Assembly (NCBI RefSeq): GCF_000308795.1
Contig: NZ_BAGK01000019.1
Location: 1 to 47,754 of the forward strand
DNA from: Nocardia thailandica NBRC 100428
GTDB lineage: Bacteria > Actinomycetota > Actinomycetes > Mycobacteriales > Mycobacteriaceae
DNA length: 47,754 bases
Direction of reading: 5' to 3'
Part shown: piece by piece, positions 8,125 through 16,405 of the stretch
How positions within the stretch are numbered: the first letter of the stretch is position 1
How the letters are laid out: each line of letters starts with the position of its first letter
Program-made: the position numbers and the translations under genes
The notes under the pieces: model-generated
The model's database searches: none
Seen by the model: the letters and a program-made list of their open reading frames with translations, nothing else
Told to the model about the DNA's origin: nothing

Positions 8125-9213
8125 TCAGCGGGCGGCGACGTTGCGGCGGGTGGCCCGAGAGCTCTGGGAGGTGCGCAGCACCCTGTGCAGGATGCGGTCG
8201 AAGGCGGCGGCGTCCTCGACGTTGCCGAGGTGGCCGTGGGGGAGGACCTCGTAGGCGGCCAGGTGGCCGGTGCGGCGCAGGATGTCCACGATACGCCCGG
8301 AGAGGCGCTGCGGGAGCAGGCGGTCGCGGGCGCCCGCGATGACCGTGGTCGGCACGGTCAGGTTGGCGGTGCCTTCGGTGAGGTCCATGTCGGCCATGGC
8401 CGCGGCGTGCCTGCCGCGGGCGAGGGGGCGGCAGGAGCGGATGATGCCGACCGCGAAATCGACCTGCTCGTCGTCGGCCTCGGGGGTCAGGATGCGGTAG
8501 CGGAAGACCTGCTCGGTGGCCCAGCCCGCGGGGATCGGGGCGGGGGAGTAGAGCACGGCCTCGCCGACCGGCATCGGCATGCGGACCGGCGCGCCGAGGA
8601 AGGTGATCGGGCGGCCGCTGACGGTGAGCTGCTTGTTCAGCACCGGGAACATGTCGGTTTCCCAGCGGATGTCGCCGTTGGCGGTGTTCGCGAGCACGAC
8701 GGCGGAGGCGCGCTCGGCCACCTGCTCGGGGAAGTGCTTGGCCCACGCCTGGATGGTCAGGCCGCCCATGCTGTGGCCGGTGAGCACGGCGCGCTCGCCG
8801 GGGCGCAGGGTCGCGTCGAGGACGGCGGCGAGGTCACCGGCGAGGGTGTGCTCGCTGGGGGCGGCGGTGCCGAGGGTGGACTCGCCGTGGCCGCGCTGGT
8901 CGTAGGCGACGACCCGGTACTCGCCGGCGAAGGCGTTGATCTGGGGATTCCAGTACTCGATGCAGCAGGCCCAGCCGTGCACGAGGACCAGGGTCGGTGC
9001 GTCTTCGGGACCGTAGACGTGTACGCGGAGCGCGGCACCGTCCTCGGTGGTGACCGGAACGACCCGGGGGGCGACGGCCGGCGCGTTCAGCCGGGCCGTG
9101 CGGAAGGTGCGGGTGCGCAGACCCGCGCGGTACTGGGCGGTCAGCGCCCCGGTCTCCAGGTGGGAGACCATGTCACGCGCGGCCGCGAGCGTCTTCATCG
9201 ACTTCGCCAACAT
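8125..9213 (-). CDS. Alpha/beta hydrolase
   Basis: Alpha/beta-hydrolase-fold enzyme of 362 residues; the substrate cannot be told from sequence. Seen: oxyanion-region HGW (79-81), nucleophile elbow GHSMGG with Ser148, the likely acid Asp297 (GARDRLLP) and the catalytic His328 (LPHGHLG). The triad is complete and correctly ordered, with a cap-like insertion between about 180 and 280. No signal peptide is visible. The start is the ATG at 9213 because AAAGGAG lies 6 bases upstream; an in-frame start at 9252 lacks a site. It stands alone, convergent to the tRNA and divergent from the VOC gene. Related actinobacterial proteins are annotated as lipases, esterases or epoxide hydrolases. Confidence 0.9.
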   Translation of the reverse strand: MLAKSMKTLAAARDMVSHLETGALTAQYRAGLRTRTFRTARLNAPAVAPRVVPVTTEDGAALRVHVYGPEDAPTLVLVHGWACCIEYWNPQINAFAGEYRVVAYDQRGHGESTLGTAAPSEHTLAGDLAAVLDATLRPGERAVLTGHSMGGLTIQAWAKHFPEQVAERASAVVLANTANGDIRWETDMFPVLNKQLTVSGRPITFLGAPVRMPMPVGEAVLYSPAPIPAGWATEQVFRYRILTPEADDEQVDFAVGIIRSCRPLARGRHAAAMADMDLTEGTANLTVPTTVIAGARDRLLPQRLSGRIVDILRRTGHLAAYEVLPHGHLGNVEDAAAFDRILHRVLRTSQSSRATRRNVAAR

Positions 9214-9363
9214 CGAACACTCCTTTGTGTCGTAGGCCACGGTACCGCGCAAGCAGGCGTGCTAGCTAGTGTTAGCGGGTCACAATGTCTCATTTGTTGT
9301 GAACCACTACACACACCGCTTTCCGGCCGTGAGATCGCCGCCTCGTGCCGGAAGATCATCGGT

Positions 9364-9765
9364 GTGTACGACAACGAACCGGTCGGCTTCGCCCCGGCCA
9401 TCCCGGTCCTGCGGATGTTCGAGGTGGACCACGCCTACGCCTTCTATCGCGGCTACCTCGGATTTCGTATCGACTGGGAACACCGCTTCGGCGCGGACTT
9501 CCCGCTCTACGCCCAGGTCTCGCGTGGCGCGCTGCGCCTGCACCTGAGCGAGCACCACGGCGACGGCACGCCGGGCAGCGTCGTGTGGATCGTGGTGGGC
9601 GATATCCACGCGTTCCACCGGGAGCTGGCCGCCAAGAACTACCGGTACGCCGAGCCGGGCTGCCCGGTGGACGGCCCCGGCGGGATCGGATTCGACCTCA
9701 TCGACCCGTCGGGCAACGTGCTGCGCTTCGCCCAGCCCCCGGTCGACGGTGGCGAGGCCGGGTGA
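9364..9765 (+). CDS. VOC-family protein (glyoxalase/bleomycin-resistance type)
   Basis: A 133-residue protein of the vicinal oxygen chelate superfamily. It has one double beta-alpha-beta module: IPVLRMFEVDHAYAFYRGYL at the start, where RxF-x-A/D-FY is the hallmark, a central EHHGD, and a C-terminal FDLIDPSGNVLRF. Members either bind drugs such as bleomycin as dimers or catalyse metal-dependent reactions. The single-module size and the FxDPxGN ending suggest the bleomycin-resistance-like group, but no substrate can be assigned. The start is the GTG at 9364 with GGAAG about 8 bases upstream. It is divergent from the hydrolase, and the DUF2752 gene follows after 20 bases. Confidence 0.82.
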   Translation: MYDNEPVGFAPAIPVLRMFEVDHAYAFYRGYLGFRIDWEHRFGADFPLYAQVSRGALRLHLSEHHGDGTPGSVVWIVVGDIHAFHRELAAKNYRYAEPGCPVDGPGGIGFDLIDPSGNVLRFAQPPVDGGEAG

Positions 9766-9773
9766 GACCCGGC

Positions 9774-9779
9774 TACCGT
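9774..9779 (+). promoter_or_regulatory. Leaderless -10 (TACCGT) of DUF2752 gene
   Basis: TACCGT ends 6 bases before the GTG at 9786. No ribosome binding site of normal spacing is present, so a leaderless transcript is likely. Confidence 0.5.
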
Positions 9780-9785
9780 GGCAGG

Positions 9786-10238
9786 GTGGACAGCTCTCCC
9801 GGCGTGCTCGGCGCCGCCCCCGCGCGCCCGGACTCGCCCGGACTCCGCCGGTTCGCCGGACCCGTGGTCGCGGCCGGGCTCGGTATCGGCACGCTCGCGC
9901 TGCTGCACTTCCGCGACCCGCATGTCGAGGGGTCCTACGGCATCTGCCCGGTCTACGGCCTGTTCGGCGTGTACTGCCCGGGGTGCGGGGGGATGCGCGC
10001 GATGCACAACCTGACCGACGGCAGGCTGATCGACTCGCTGCACTCCAACGTGCTGGCGCTGCCGCTGGTCGTGGCCTTCGCCTGGTTCGTCACCGACTGG
10101 TTCCTGCGCGCCCGGCGCGGGCAGAAGTGGCGGTTGCCGAGCCTGAGCCCGGTGACGGTCACGACGCTGCTCACCCTGCTCACGGTCTACTCGGTGTTGC
10201 GCAATACGCCGTGGGGCACCTGGCTCACGCCCGTGTAG
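9786..10238 (+). CDS. DUF2752 membrane protein
   Basis: A 150-residue integral membrane protein. After a Pro-rich N-terminus comes a first hydrophobic segment (about 20-38). Next is the DUF2752 signature ICPVYGLFGVYCPGCGGMRA with three cysteines, then MHNLTDGR, and two more hydrophobic segments (about 88-105 and 122-140). The function of the family is not known; the CPxCG-like motif suggests a metal or redox role but this is unproven. The GTG at 9786 is chosen because a leaderless -10 lies 6 bases upstream and no better start keeps the signature near the N-terminus. Confidence 0.75.
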   Translation: MDSSPGVLGAAPARPDSPGLRRFAGPVVAAGLGIGTLALLHFRDPHVEGSYGICPVYGLFGVYCPGCGGMRAMHNLTDGRLIDSLHSNVLALPLVVAFAWFVTDWFLRARRGQKWRLPSLSPVTVTTLLTLLTVYSVLRNTPWGTWLTPV

Positions 10239-10277
10239 TACTGGCGCCGCGCCGCTCCCCGAGGCAAGCTCGAAGGT

Positions 10278-10463
10278 ATGCGCGATTCACTGAAGGATCG
10301 AGTACGTCAGAAGCTGCGCCGCCAGCTCGTCGAGGACGGCCCCGATCCCGAGCGGGACGACAACCGGCGGACCTCCGTCGCCGACGACCTGGAGGCACTC
10401 GAGATGGTGCCCGCCGACGATCCGCTGGTGGAGGAGCTGGCCCAGCGCTACCTGGTCTTCTGA
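10278..10463 (+). CDS. Small conserved-looking hypothetical protein
   Basis: A 61-residue, highly charged, soluble protein (MRDSLKDRVRQKLRRQL at the start, acidic C-terminal half ending RYLVF). I do not recognise a domain. Codon use has the strong third-position G/C of its neighbours, and CAAGCT, a near-consensus -10, ends 7 bases before the ATG, so a leaderless transcript is possible; GAAGG is too close to act as a normal ribosome site. It ends 12 bases before the stop of the opposing M1 peptidase gene. Confidence 0.6.
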   Translation: MRDSLKDRVRQKLRRQLVEDGPDPERDDNRRTSVADDLEALEMVPADDPLVEELAQRYLVF

Positions 10464-10475
10464 CCGGGCACGCCC

Positions 10476-11831
10476 TCAGGCGCGTCGATTGCCGCCGAGC
10501 CCGCCGATCGGCGGGAGCTGCGGCAGCGTCGTCTCGCCGAGCCAGGCGTCGAAGAGCCCGCGCAGCGGCACCACGCTGTAATGGCCTGCCAGGTCGGTGA
10601 ATTCCTCGCTGGTAACCGAGCCGTGCCGGTAGCGGGTGGTCCACTCGCGGATCAGGCGGAAGAACTCGCGGTCGCCGAGCTCGAGCCGCAGCGCGTGCAG
10701 GGTAAGGGCGCCGCGCTTGTAGACCCGGTCGTCGAACATGAGCTTCGGCCCGGGATCGCCGACCACGAGATCCTGCGGCTGGCGCGCGAGGTTGTTGCGC
10801 GCCGCGCGGGCCAGCTGGTCTGCGCTCGCGCCGCCCGAGGCCTCCGACCAGATCCACTCCGCGTAACAGGCGAAACCCTCGTGCAGCCAGATGTCGCGCC
10901 ATCGGCGCAGCGTGAGGCTGTTGCCGAACCACTGGTGGGCGAGTTCGTGGGCGACCAGGCGTTCGGCGCCACGGCGCCCGTCGCAGTGGTTGGCGCCGAA
11001 GATCGAGATGCTCTGCGCCTCGATCGGGATCTCCAGGTCGTCCTCGGTGACGACGACGCTGTACCCCTCGAACGGGTAGGGCCCGAACTTCTCGGTGAAC
11101 ACCGCCATCATGCGCGGCTGCCGGGCGAAGTCGTGTTCGAAGTTCGCCCGCAGCCGGGCGGGCACGACGGCCTGCATGGGCACCGCGGCCTGCGCGGGCC
11201 CGATCCGGTACTTGCGGTAGTTGCCGATCTGAATGGTGGCCAGGTAGGCGGCCATGGGTTCGGCCTGCTCGTAGACCCAGGTGGTCTGGCTGGCCTTGAC
11301 CTGCTTGCGCAGCAGGCTGCCGTTGGCCAGCGCGTAGTACGGGCTGTCGGTGGTGATCGAGATCCGGTAGGACGCTTTGGAACTGGGGTGATCGTCGCAG
11401 GGGAACCAGGAGGCGGCGCCGTTGGGCTGGCTGGCCACCAGCGCGCCCTCGGTGAGTTCCTCCCAGCCGACCTCGCCCCACGGGCCGCGCACGGGCTTGG
11501 GGGTGCCCGCGTACTGCACGGTGATCTCGAGGACACCGCCCGCGGGGATCTTCTGCTGCGGGGTGATCGCCAGCTTGCCGTGCTGATGGGTGTAGCGGGC
11601 GGCCTTGGTGCCGTTGACGTACACCTTGGCCACCGTCAGCGCCTGGGACAGGTCGAGGGCGAACCAGTCGCGCACGGCGGTGGTGACCGCGATGATCACC
11701 GCGCGCCCGGCGAGGCGGTTGCTGGCGACCCGGTAGCCCAGCTCCAGCTCGTAGCGGGACACGCGGTACCCGCGATTCCCGTTCTGCGGCAGGTAGGAAT
11801 CGATCGGGTCTTCGTAGAACTTCCGCCGCAT
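10476..11831 (-). CDS. M1-family zinc aminopeptidase
   Basis: A metallopeptidase of 451 residues. The zinc site is complete: HELAH (His295, Glu296, His299) and the third ligand Glu318 in LHEGF, 18 residues after the second histidine, as in family M1. The position of the substrate N-terminus-binding GAMEN motif reads IEAQSISIF, keeping the glutamate (271). It is shorter than classical PepN (about 850), with only the N-terminal beta domain and the catalytic domain. No signal peptide is seen, so it should act in the cytoplasm. Its ATG overlaps the stop of the NRPS gene (ATGA at 11828-11831), so the two are probably translationally coupled. It may trim or degrade the NRPS product. Confidence 0.92.
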   Translation of the reverse strand: MRRKFYEDPIDSYLPQNGNRGYRVSRYELELGYRVASNRLAGRAVIIAVTTAVRDWFALDLSQALTVAKVYVNGTKAARYTHQHGKLAITPQQKIPAGGVLEITVQYAGTPKPVRGPWGEVGWEELTEGALVASQPNGAASWFPCDDHPSSKASYRISITTDSPYYALANGSLLRKQVKASQTTWVYEQAEPMAAYLATIQIGNYRKYRIGPAQAAVPMQAVVPARLRANFEHDFARQPRMMAVFTEKFGPYPFEGYSVVVTEDDLEIPIEAQSISIFGANHCDGRRGAERLVAHELAHQWFGNSLTLRRWRDIWLHEGFACYAEWIWSEASGGASADQLARAARNNLARQPQDLVVGDPGPKLMFDDRVYKRGALTLHALRLELGDREFFRLIREWTTRYRHGSVTSEEFTDLAGHYSVVPLRGLFDAWLGETTLPQLPPIGGLGGNRRA

Positions 11832-14800
11832 CAGTCCGTCCAGGGGGCGATCGGGTTACCCCACCAGCGGGTCGAGGGAGGGACCACGTCGCCACGCATC
11901 ACCAGGGAGGCCGGTCCGATGGTGGCGCCCGCGCCGATGTGGGCGGCGGGCAGGGCGACGCAGTGCGGGCCGAGGGTGGCGCCCGCGTCCAGGGTGACGG
12001 TGTCCATGCTCATGATGCGATCGTGGAACAGGTGGGTCTGCACCACGCAGCCGCGTTCCACGGTCGCGCCGTCACCGAGTGTCACCAGGTCTGCCTCCGG
12101 AAGCCAGTAGGACTCGCACCATACCCCGCGGCCGATCCTCGCGCCGAGTCCCCGCAGCCAGATGTTCATCACGGGTGTGCCCGTCGCGGCGCGGGCGAAC
12201 CACGGCGCGGCGACGGTCTCGACGAACGCGTCGGAGACCTCGTTGCGCCACACGAACGAACTCCACAGCGGATGCTCGACGGCCCGGATGCGGCCGATCA
12301 GCAGCCATTTCGCGGCGACGGCGATCGCGCCCGCGACGGCGCCCGCCGCCATCAGCACGACGCCGCACAGCAGCGCGGCCACCAGGTAGTCGCTGCGCTG
12401 GGCGATCCAGGACAGCGTGAACAGCACGCCGAGCCCGATCGCGAAGGTCACCATGACCGGGATCAGCCTGCACGTCTCGACGGCGGCGCGCGCCAGCTTG
12501 AGCCGCAGCGGCGGGTCGAAGGTGCGGCTGGTGTCGCCGGACTCGGAGGCGCGGCGCAGGCGCACCGGCGGGCTGCCCAGCCACGAGGACCCGGCCTTGG
12601 CCTTGCTCGGCGCGGCCGAGAGGACGGCGACCAGACCGTTCTTGGGGACGCGGCGGCCGGGCGCGGTCATGCCGGAGTTGCCGAGGAACGCGCGCTTGCC
12701 GACCTTGGCCTCGCCGATGCGCAGCCAGCCGCCGCCGAGTTCGTAGCTGGCGATCATCGTGTCGTCGGCGAGGAAGGCACCGTCGGCGACCACGGTGAAC
12801 TTGGGCAGCAACAGCACCGTCGACGCCTCGACGTTCTTGCCGACCTTCGCGCCGAGCAGCCGCAGCCACAGCGGGGTGAGCAGGCTGGCGTAGAGGGGGA
12901 AGAGGAAGGTGCGCGCGGAGTCGAGCAGGCGTTCGGTGGCCCAGACCTGCCAGCCGGTGCGGCTGCGGACCGGGTGGTAGCCCTCGCGCAGGCCGATGCC
13001 GAGGACCCGCACGGCGACCACGGTCGCCGCGGCGTAGACGACGAGGCTGAGCAGGGTCGCCACCGGCAGGATGGCGAAGGCGCGCGGCAGGGCGTCGGCG
13101 AGGGTCGCGGCGTCGCGGATCCACCAGGCGATGAACGCGCCGCCGACGCCGAGGCCGAGCACGGGGAACGCGGCGAGCGCCATCGAGGACAGCCCGAACA
13201 CGGCCAGCCAGTGCCGCGCGGGTTCGGGGCGGTGATCGGGCCAGCGTCGGGGCGCCTTGCCCGTCTTGGTGGCGGGCGAACCCGCCCACTCCTGCTCGCC
13301 CTTCACGCGGCCCGCGACGGCCGAGCCGGGCGCGACCTCGGCCTTCTTGCCGATCTTGCTGCCCGGCAACAGGATCGAGCGCGCCCCGATCACCGCGCCC
13401 TCGCCGATCACGATGCCGCCGATGTGCACGACGTCGCCGTCGACCCAGTACCCGGACAGGTCGACCTCGGGTTCCACGCTGGCGCCGTCGCCGAGTTCGA
13501 GCATCCCGGTGACCGGCGGCAGGGTGTGCAGGTCGACACCGCGCCCGATCTTGGCGCCGAGGGCGCGGGCGAAGGGCACCATCAGCGGTGCGCCCGAGAG
13601 GCTCTCGGCGCCGCTGGCCTCCGACAGCCGCACGGCCGCCCACAGCCGCAGGTGCACCGCGGAACCGCGCGGGTAGCTGCCGGGCCGTACGCCCGCGAGC
13701 AGGACGCGCGCGCCCGCCACACACAGCGCCATGCGGCCGAGGGGCGAGATGAACAGCAGGAACGCCAGCAGGATCCACCACCACGACAGCCGCGGCAGCC
13801 AGGGCAGCGAGCCGGACCAGCCCGCGATGCCCGACACGACCGCCAGCCAGGTCAGCCACTGCAGGCCGGTGAGCGTGGTGAGGGGGATGGTCGCCAGCAC
13901 CTGGGTGAGCTGCGCGCGCCGTGGCGTCGGGACGACGACGCGCGCCTCGACGGCGGCGGCGGGCGCGGTGCCGTCGAGGAAGCCGACGAGCGCGCCGAGG
14001 CGGGGATGCTCGTAGAGGTCGGCGACGGTGATGGTCGGATAGCGCTCGCGCAGGGCCGCGACCAGCTGCGCGGCCGACAGCGAGCCGCCGCCGAGGTCGA
14101 AGAAGTCGGCCTCGGGGCCGGTGACCTCCGCGCCGAGGATGGCGTCGAACTGGGTCGCGACCCAGGCGGCGGTGCCGGACAGGCCGGTGGATTCGCCGCG
14201 GTCGGTGGGCAGCGGCCACGGCAGCGCGTCGCGGTCGACCTTGCCGGAGGTGCGGGTGGGCAGGTCGGCGACGACGGCGAGGCGGGGGACCAGCGGCGCG
14301 GGCAGCTGCTCGGCCAGGATCTTGCGTGCCTGCTTGACGTCGAAGTCCGGGCCCGCCCCGGTGAGGTAGCCGACCAGGATCTTGTTGCCCGCCTTGCTGG
14401 TCCGGATGGCCGCGGCCGCGCCGGTGACGCCGGGCAGGTGCTGGAGCGCGTTGTCGATCTCGCCGAGCTCGATGCGGCGCCCGCCGATCTTGATCTGGTC
14501 GTCGGCGCGGCCGAGGAAGATCAGGCCCGCCGGGTCGTTGCGGACCAGGTCGCCGCTGCGGTAGGCGCGTTCCCAGCCGACCGACGCCAGCGGCGCGTAC
14601 TTCTCGGCGTCCTTGGCCGGGTCGAGGTAGCGGGCGAGGCCGACGCCGCCGATGACCAGCTCGCCGGTCTCGCCCTCGGGCACCGGGTTGCCCTGCGGGT
14701 CGACGACGGTGAGGTCCCAGCCGTCCAGGGGCAGGCCGATGCGGATGGGCATGTTGCCGTCGAGCAGGGCGGCGCAGGCGACGACGGTGGCCTCGGTGGG

Positions 14801-15730
14801 GCCGTAGGTGTTCCACACCTCGCGGGCGCCGCCCGCGAGCCGCTCGGCCAGCTCCGGGGGCACGGCCTCGCCGCCGAAGATGAGCAGCCGCACCGATTCC
14901 AGGGCCTCGGCGGGCCAGGTGGCGGCCAGGGTCGGCACCGTGGAGACGACGCTGATCTCGCGGCGCATCAGCCACGGTCCGAGGTCCGCGCCGGTGCGCA
15001 CCAGGTCGCGGGGCGCGGGCACCAGGCAGGCGCCGTGCCGCCACGCCAGCCACATCTCCTCGCAGGAGGCGTCGAAGGCGACCGAGAGGCCGGCGAGCAC
15101 CCGGTCGCCGGGGCCGATCGGGCTCTCCCGCAGGAACAGCCGGGACTCGGCGTCGACGAAGGCGGCGGCGTTGCGATGGGTCACCGCAACACCTTTCGGG
15201 GTGCCGGTGGAGCCGGAGGTGAAGATGATCCAGGCGTCGTCGGCGGGGGTCGGCGGGCTGGCGTGGCCGCTCCCCGGTTCGCCCGCCGTCGTGGTGGCCG
15301 ATTCGATGCCCTCGGCGCCCGCCACGGCGCTGACCCGCGCCTCGCCGAACACCAGGCGCGCGCGTTCCTCGGGATCGTCGGCGTCGACGGGCACGTAGGC
15401 CGCGCCGCAGTGCAGGACGGCCAGGATGGTGATGTAGAGCGCCGCGCTGCCCGAGGGCATCCGCACGCCGACCCGGTCCCCGGGCCGCACGCCCGCCGCG
15501 ACGAGTTCGGCCACGCGCGCCTCGATCTCGTCGCGCAGCTCGGCGTAGCCGAGGACGACGGTGCCGTCGTCGATCGCGGGCGCGTCGGGGTGGGCTTGCG
15601 CGGTGGCCGTCAGGATGTCGACCAGGGTGCGTGGTGGTGCGGCCAGCTCGCCACGGAGCAGTGGATCGCTCACCCGGATCGCCGGGTCGTCTGTGCGTGG
15701 CTGGAGCATGACGCCCTGTCCACCTCCCAT
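11831..15730 (-). CDS. Pls/PosA-family single-module NRPS (poly-amino-acid synthetase-like)
   Basis: A membrane-bound synthetase of about 1,299 residues. The adenylation domain (about 30-505) has IIFTSGSTGTPKG, NTYGPTEATV, YRSGDLVR, GRADDQIKIGGRRIELGEID and the end lysine in RTSGKVDR. The carrier domain has LGGGSLSA with the phosphopantetheine serine at 550. There is no condensation or thioesterase domain. Instead, six hydrophobic segments in three pairs (about 614-675, 843-910, 1088-1140) are each followed by a soluble domain; the first and third have hexapeptide-like turns (IGEGAVIGARS, IGAGATIGPAS). This is the plan of epsilon-poly-L-lysine synthetase (about 1,319 residues). The start is uncertain: ATG 15730 (G-rich stretch upstream) or ATG 15709. 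It overlaps the downstream aminopeptidase by one base. Confidence 0.9.
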   Translation of the reverse strand: MGGGQGVMLQPRTDDPAIRVSDPLLRGELAAPPRTLVDILTATAQAHPDAPAIDDGTVVLGYAELRDEIEARVAELVAAGVRPGDRVGVRMPSGSAALYITILAVLHCGAAYVPVDADDPEERARLVFGEARVSAVAGAEGIESATTTAGEPGSGHASPPTPADDAWIIFTSGSTGTPKGVAVTHRNAAAFVDAESRLFLRESPIGPGDRVLAGLSVAFDASCEEMWLAWRHGACLVPAPRDLVRTGADLGPWLMRREISVVSTVPTLAATWPAEALESVRLLIFGGEAVPPELAERLAGGAREVWNTYGPTEATVVACAALLDGNMPIRIGLPLDGWDLTVVDPQGNPVPEGETGELVIGGVGLARYLDPAKDAEKYAPLASVGWERAYRSGDLVRNDPAGLIFLGRADDQIKIGGRRIELGEIDNALQHLPGVTGAAAAIRTSKAGNKILVGYLTGAGPDFDVKQARKILAEQLPAPLVPRLAVVADLPTRTSGKVDRDALPWPLPTDRGESTGLSGTAAWVATQFDAILGAEVTGPEADFFDLGGGSLSAAQLVAALRERYPTITVADLYEHPRLGALVGFLDGTAPAAAVEARVVVPTPRRAQLTQVLATIPLTTLTGLQWLTWLAVVSGIAGWSGSLPWLPRLSWWWILLAFLLFISPLGRMALCVAGARVLLAGVRPGSYPRGSAVHLRLWAAVRLSEASGAESLSGAPLMVPFARALGAKIGRGVDLHTLPPVTGMLELGDGASVEPEVDLSGYWVDGDVVHIGGIVIGEGAVIGARSILLPGSKIGKKAEVAPGSAVAGRVKGEQEWAGSPATKTGKAPRRWPDHRPEPARHWLAVFGLSSMALAAFPVLGLGVGGAFIAWWIRDAATLADALPRAFAILPVATLLSLVVYAAATVVAVRVLGIGLREGYHPVRSRTGWQVWATERLLDSARTFLFPLYASLLTPLWLRLLGAKVGKNVEASTVLLLPKFTVVADGAFLADDTMIASYELGGGWLRIGEAKVGKRAFLGNSGMTAPGRRVPKNGLVAVLSAAPSKAKAGSSWLGSPPVRLRRASESGDTSRTFDPPLRLKLARAAVETCRLIPVMVTFAIGLGVLFTLSWIAQRSDYLVAALLCGVVLMAAGAVAGAIAVAAKWLLIGRIRAVEHPLWSSFVWRNEVSDAFVETVAAPWFARAATGTPVMNIWLRGLGARIGRGVWCESYWLPEADLVTLGDGATVERGCVVQTHLFHDRIMSMDTVTLDAGATLGPHCVALPAAHIGAGATIGPASLVMRGDVVPPSTRWWGNPIAPWTD

Positions 15731-15872
15731 CCATTCGCCCCCATCGGTGATGCTGTTGTCGCACGGCAGGGTTACCGGTTGGCAAACAGTTCGGTGACCG
15801 GATGTCAACGGTACTCGCGAAGTGGGCGCCCGGCCCGGCGGCGCAGCCGAGTGCGCGGCGGATTCTTCCTGG

Positions 15873-16322
15873 TCAGGACGGGGGTGGCGCCTCTCCGATC
15901 GCCTTGAGCGCGAGCCGGTGTAATTCCGCTCGCTCGGCGGGATCGAGGCGGTGCAGGACGCGGGCGGTGGCCTCGTGGATCTCCCGGTCGGTCCTGGCGC
16001 GGCGATCGCGGCCCGCGCCGGTGACGGTGAGCCGGTATTTGCGGCGGTCGTCGGGGTCGCGGGTGCGCACGACCAGGTCGGCGCGTTCGAGGGAGTCGAT
16101 CAGCCGGACCACTTCGCTGCGGTCGATGGCCAGGGCGTCGGCGACCTGCTGCTGGGTCAGGTTGGGGTTCTCCTCCAGGAAGGTGAGCACCCAGTGTCCG
16201 CGCAGGGAGGTGTCCTCGCCGAGCGAGCCGTCGACCTCGGCGTGCAGGGCCTTGTGCAGCCGCCCGAAGGCGTAGGTGGGGAACTGCAGCAGGCCGCGCG
16301 GGAACACCGAGTCGAGGGACAT
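15873..16322 (-). CDS. MarR-family transcriptional regulator
   Basis: A 149-residue winged-helix repressor-type protein. The HTH and wing are clear: LTQQQVADALAIDRSEVVRL, then LERADLVVRTRDPDDRRKY, the DxRxR wing of MarR. N- and C-terminal helices would form the dimer interface. It is divergent from an MFS exporter, and an 18-bp perfect palindrome lies between them, 16-33 bases before its start. This is the usual layout in which the regulator represses both genes until a toxic ligand binds. The NRPS gene lies 142 bases downstream on the same strand, but nothing ties their regulation together. Confidence 0.92.
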   Translation of the reverse strand: MSLDSVFPRGLLQFPTYAFGRLHKALHAEVDGSLGEDTSLRGHWVLTFLEENPNLTQQQVADALAIDRSEVVRLIDSLERADLVVRTRDPDDRRKYRLTVTGAGRDRRARTDREIHEATARVLHRLDPAERAELHRLALKAIGEAPPPS

Positions 16323-16337
16323 CCGGAAATCCTACCT

Positions 16338-16355
16338 ATTGATGCATGCATCAAT
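16338..16355. promoter_or_regulatory. 18-bp palindromic MarR operator
   Basis: ATTGATGCATGCATCAAT is a perfect 18-bp palindrome between the divergent MarR and MFS genes. Additional TTGAT-like half-sites follow at 16357-16375. Size and symmetry fit a MarR dimer site. Confidence 0.75.
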
Positions 16356-16405
16356 GATTGATAGCCTCAACAATCTATCTACTCAACAGCTTCGGGAGGG
16401 GTCGC

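Noticed and set aside
11939..15907. A 1,322-codon open frame on the plus strand opposite the NRPS gene
   Set aside because: It is a shadow of the real minus-strand gene: G/C-rich third positions leave the opposite frame open. Its translation is low-complexity Gly/Ala/Arg/Asp with no domain.
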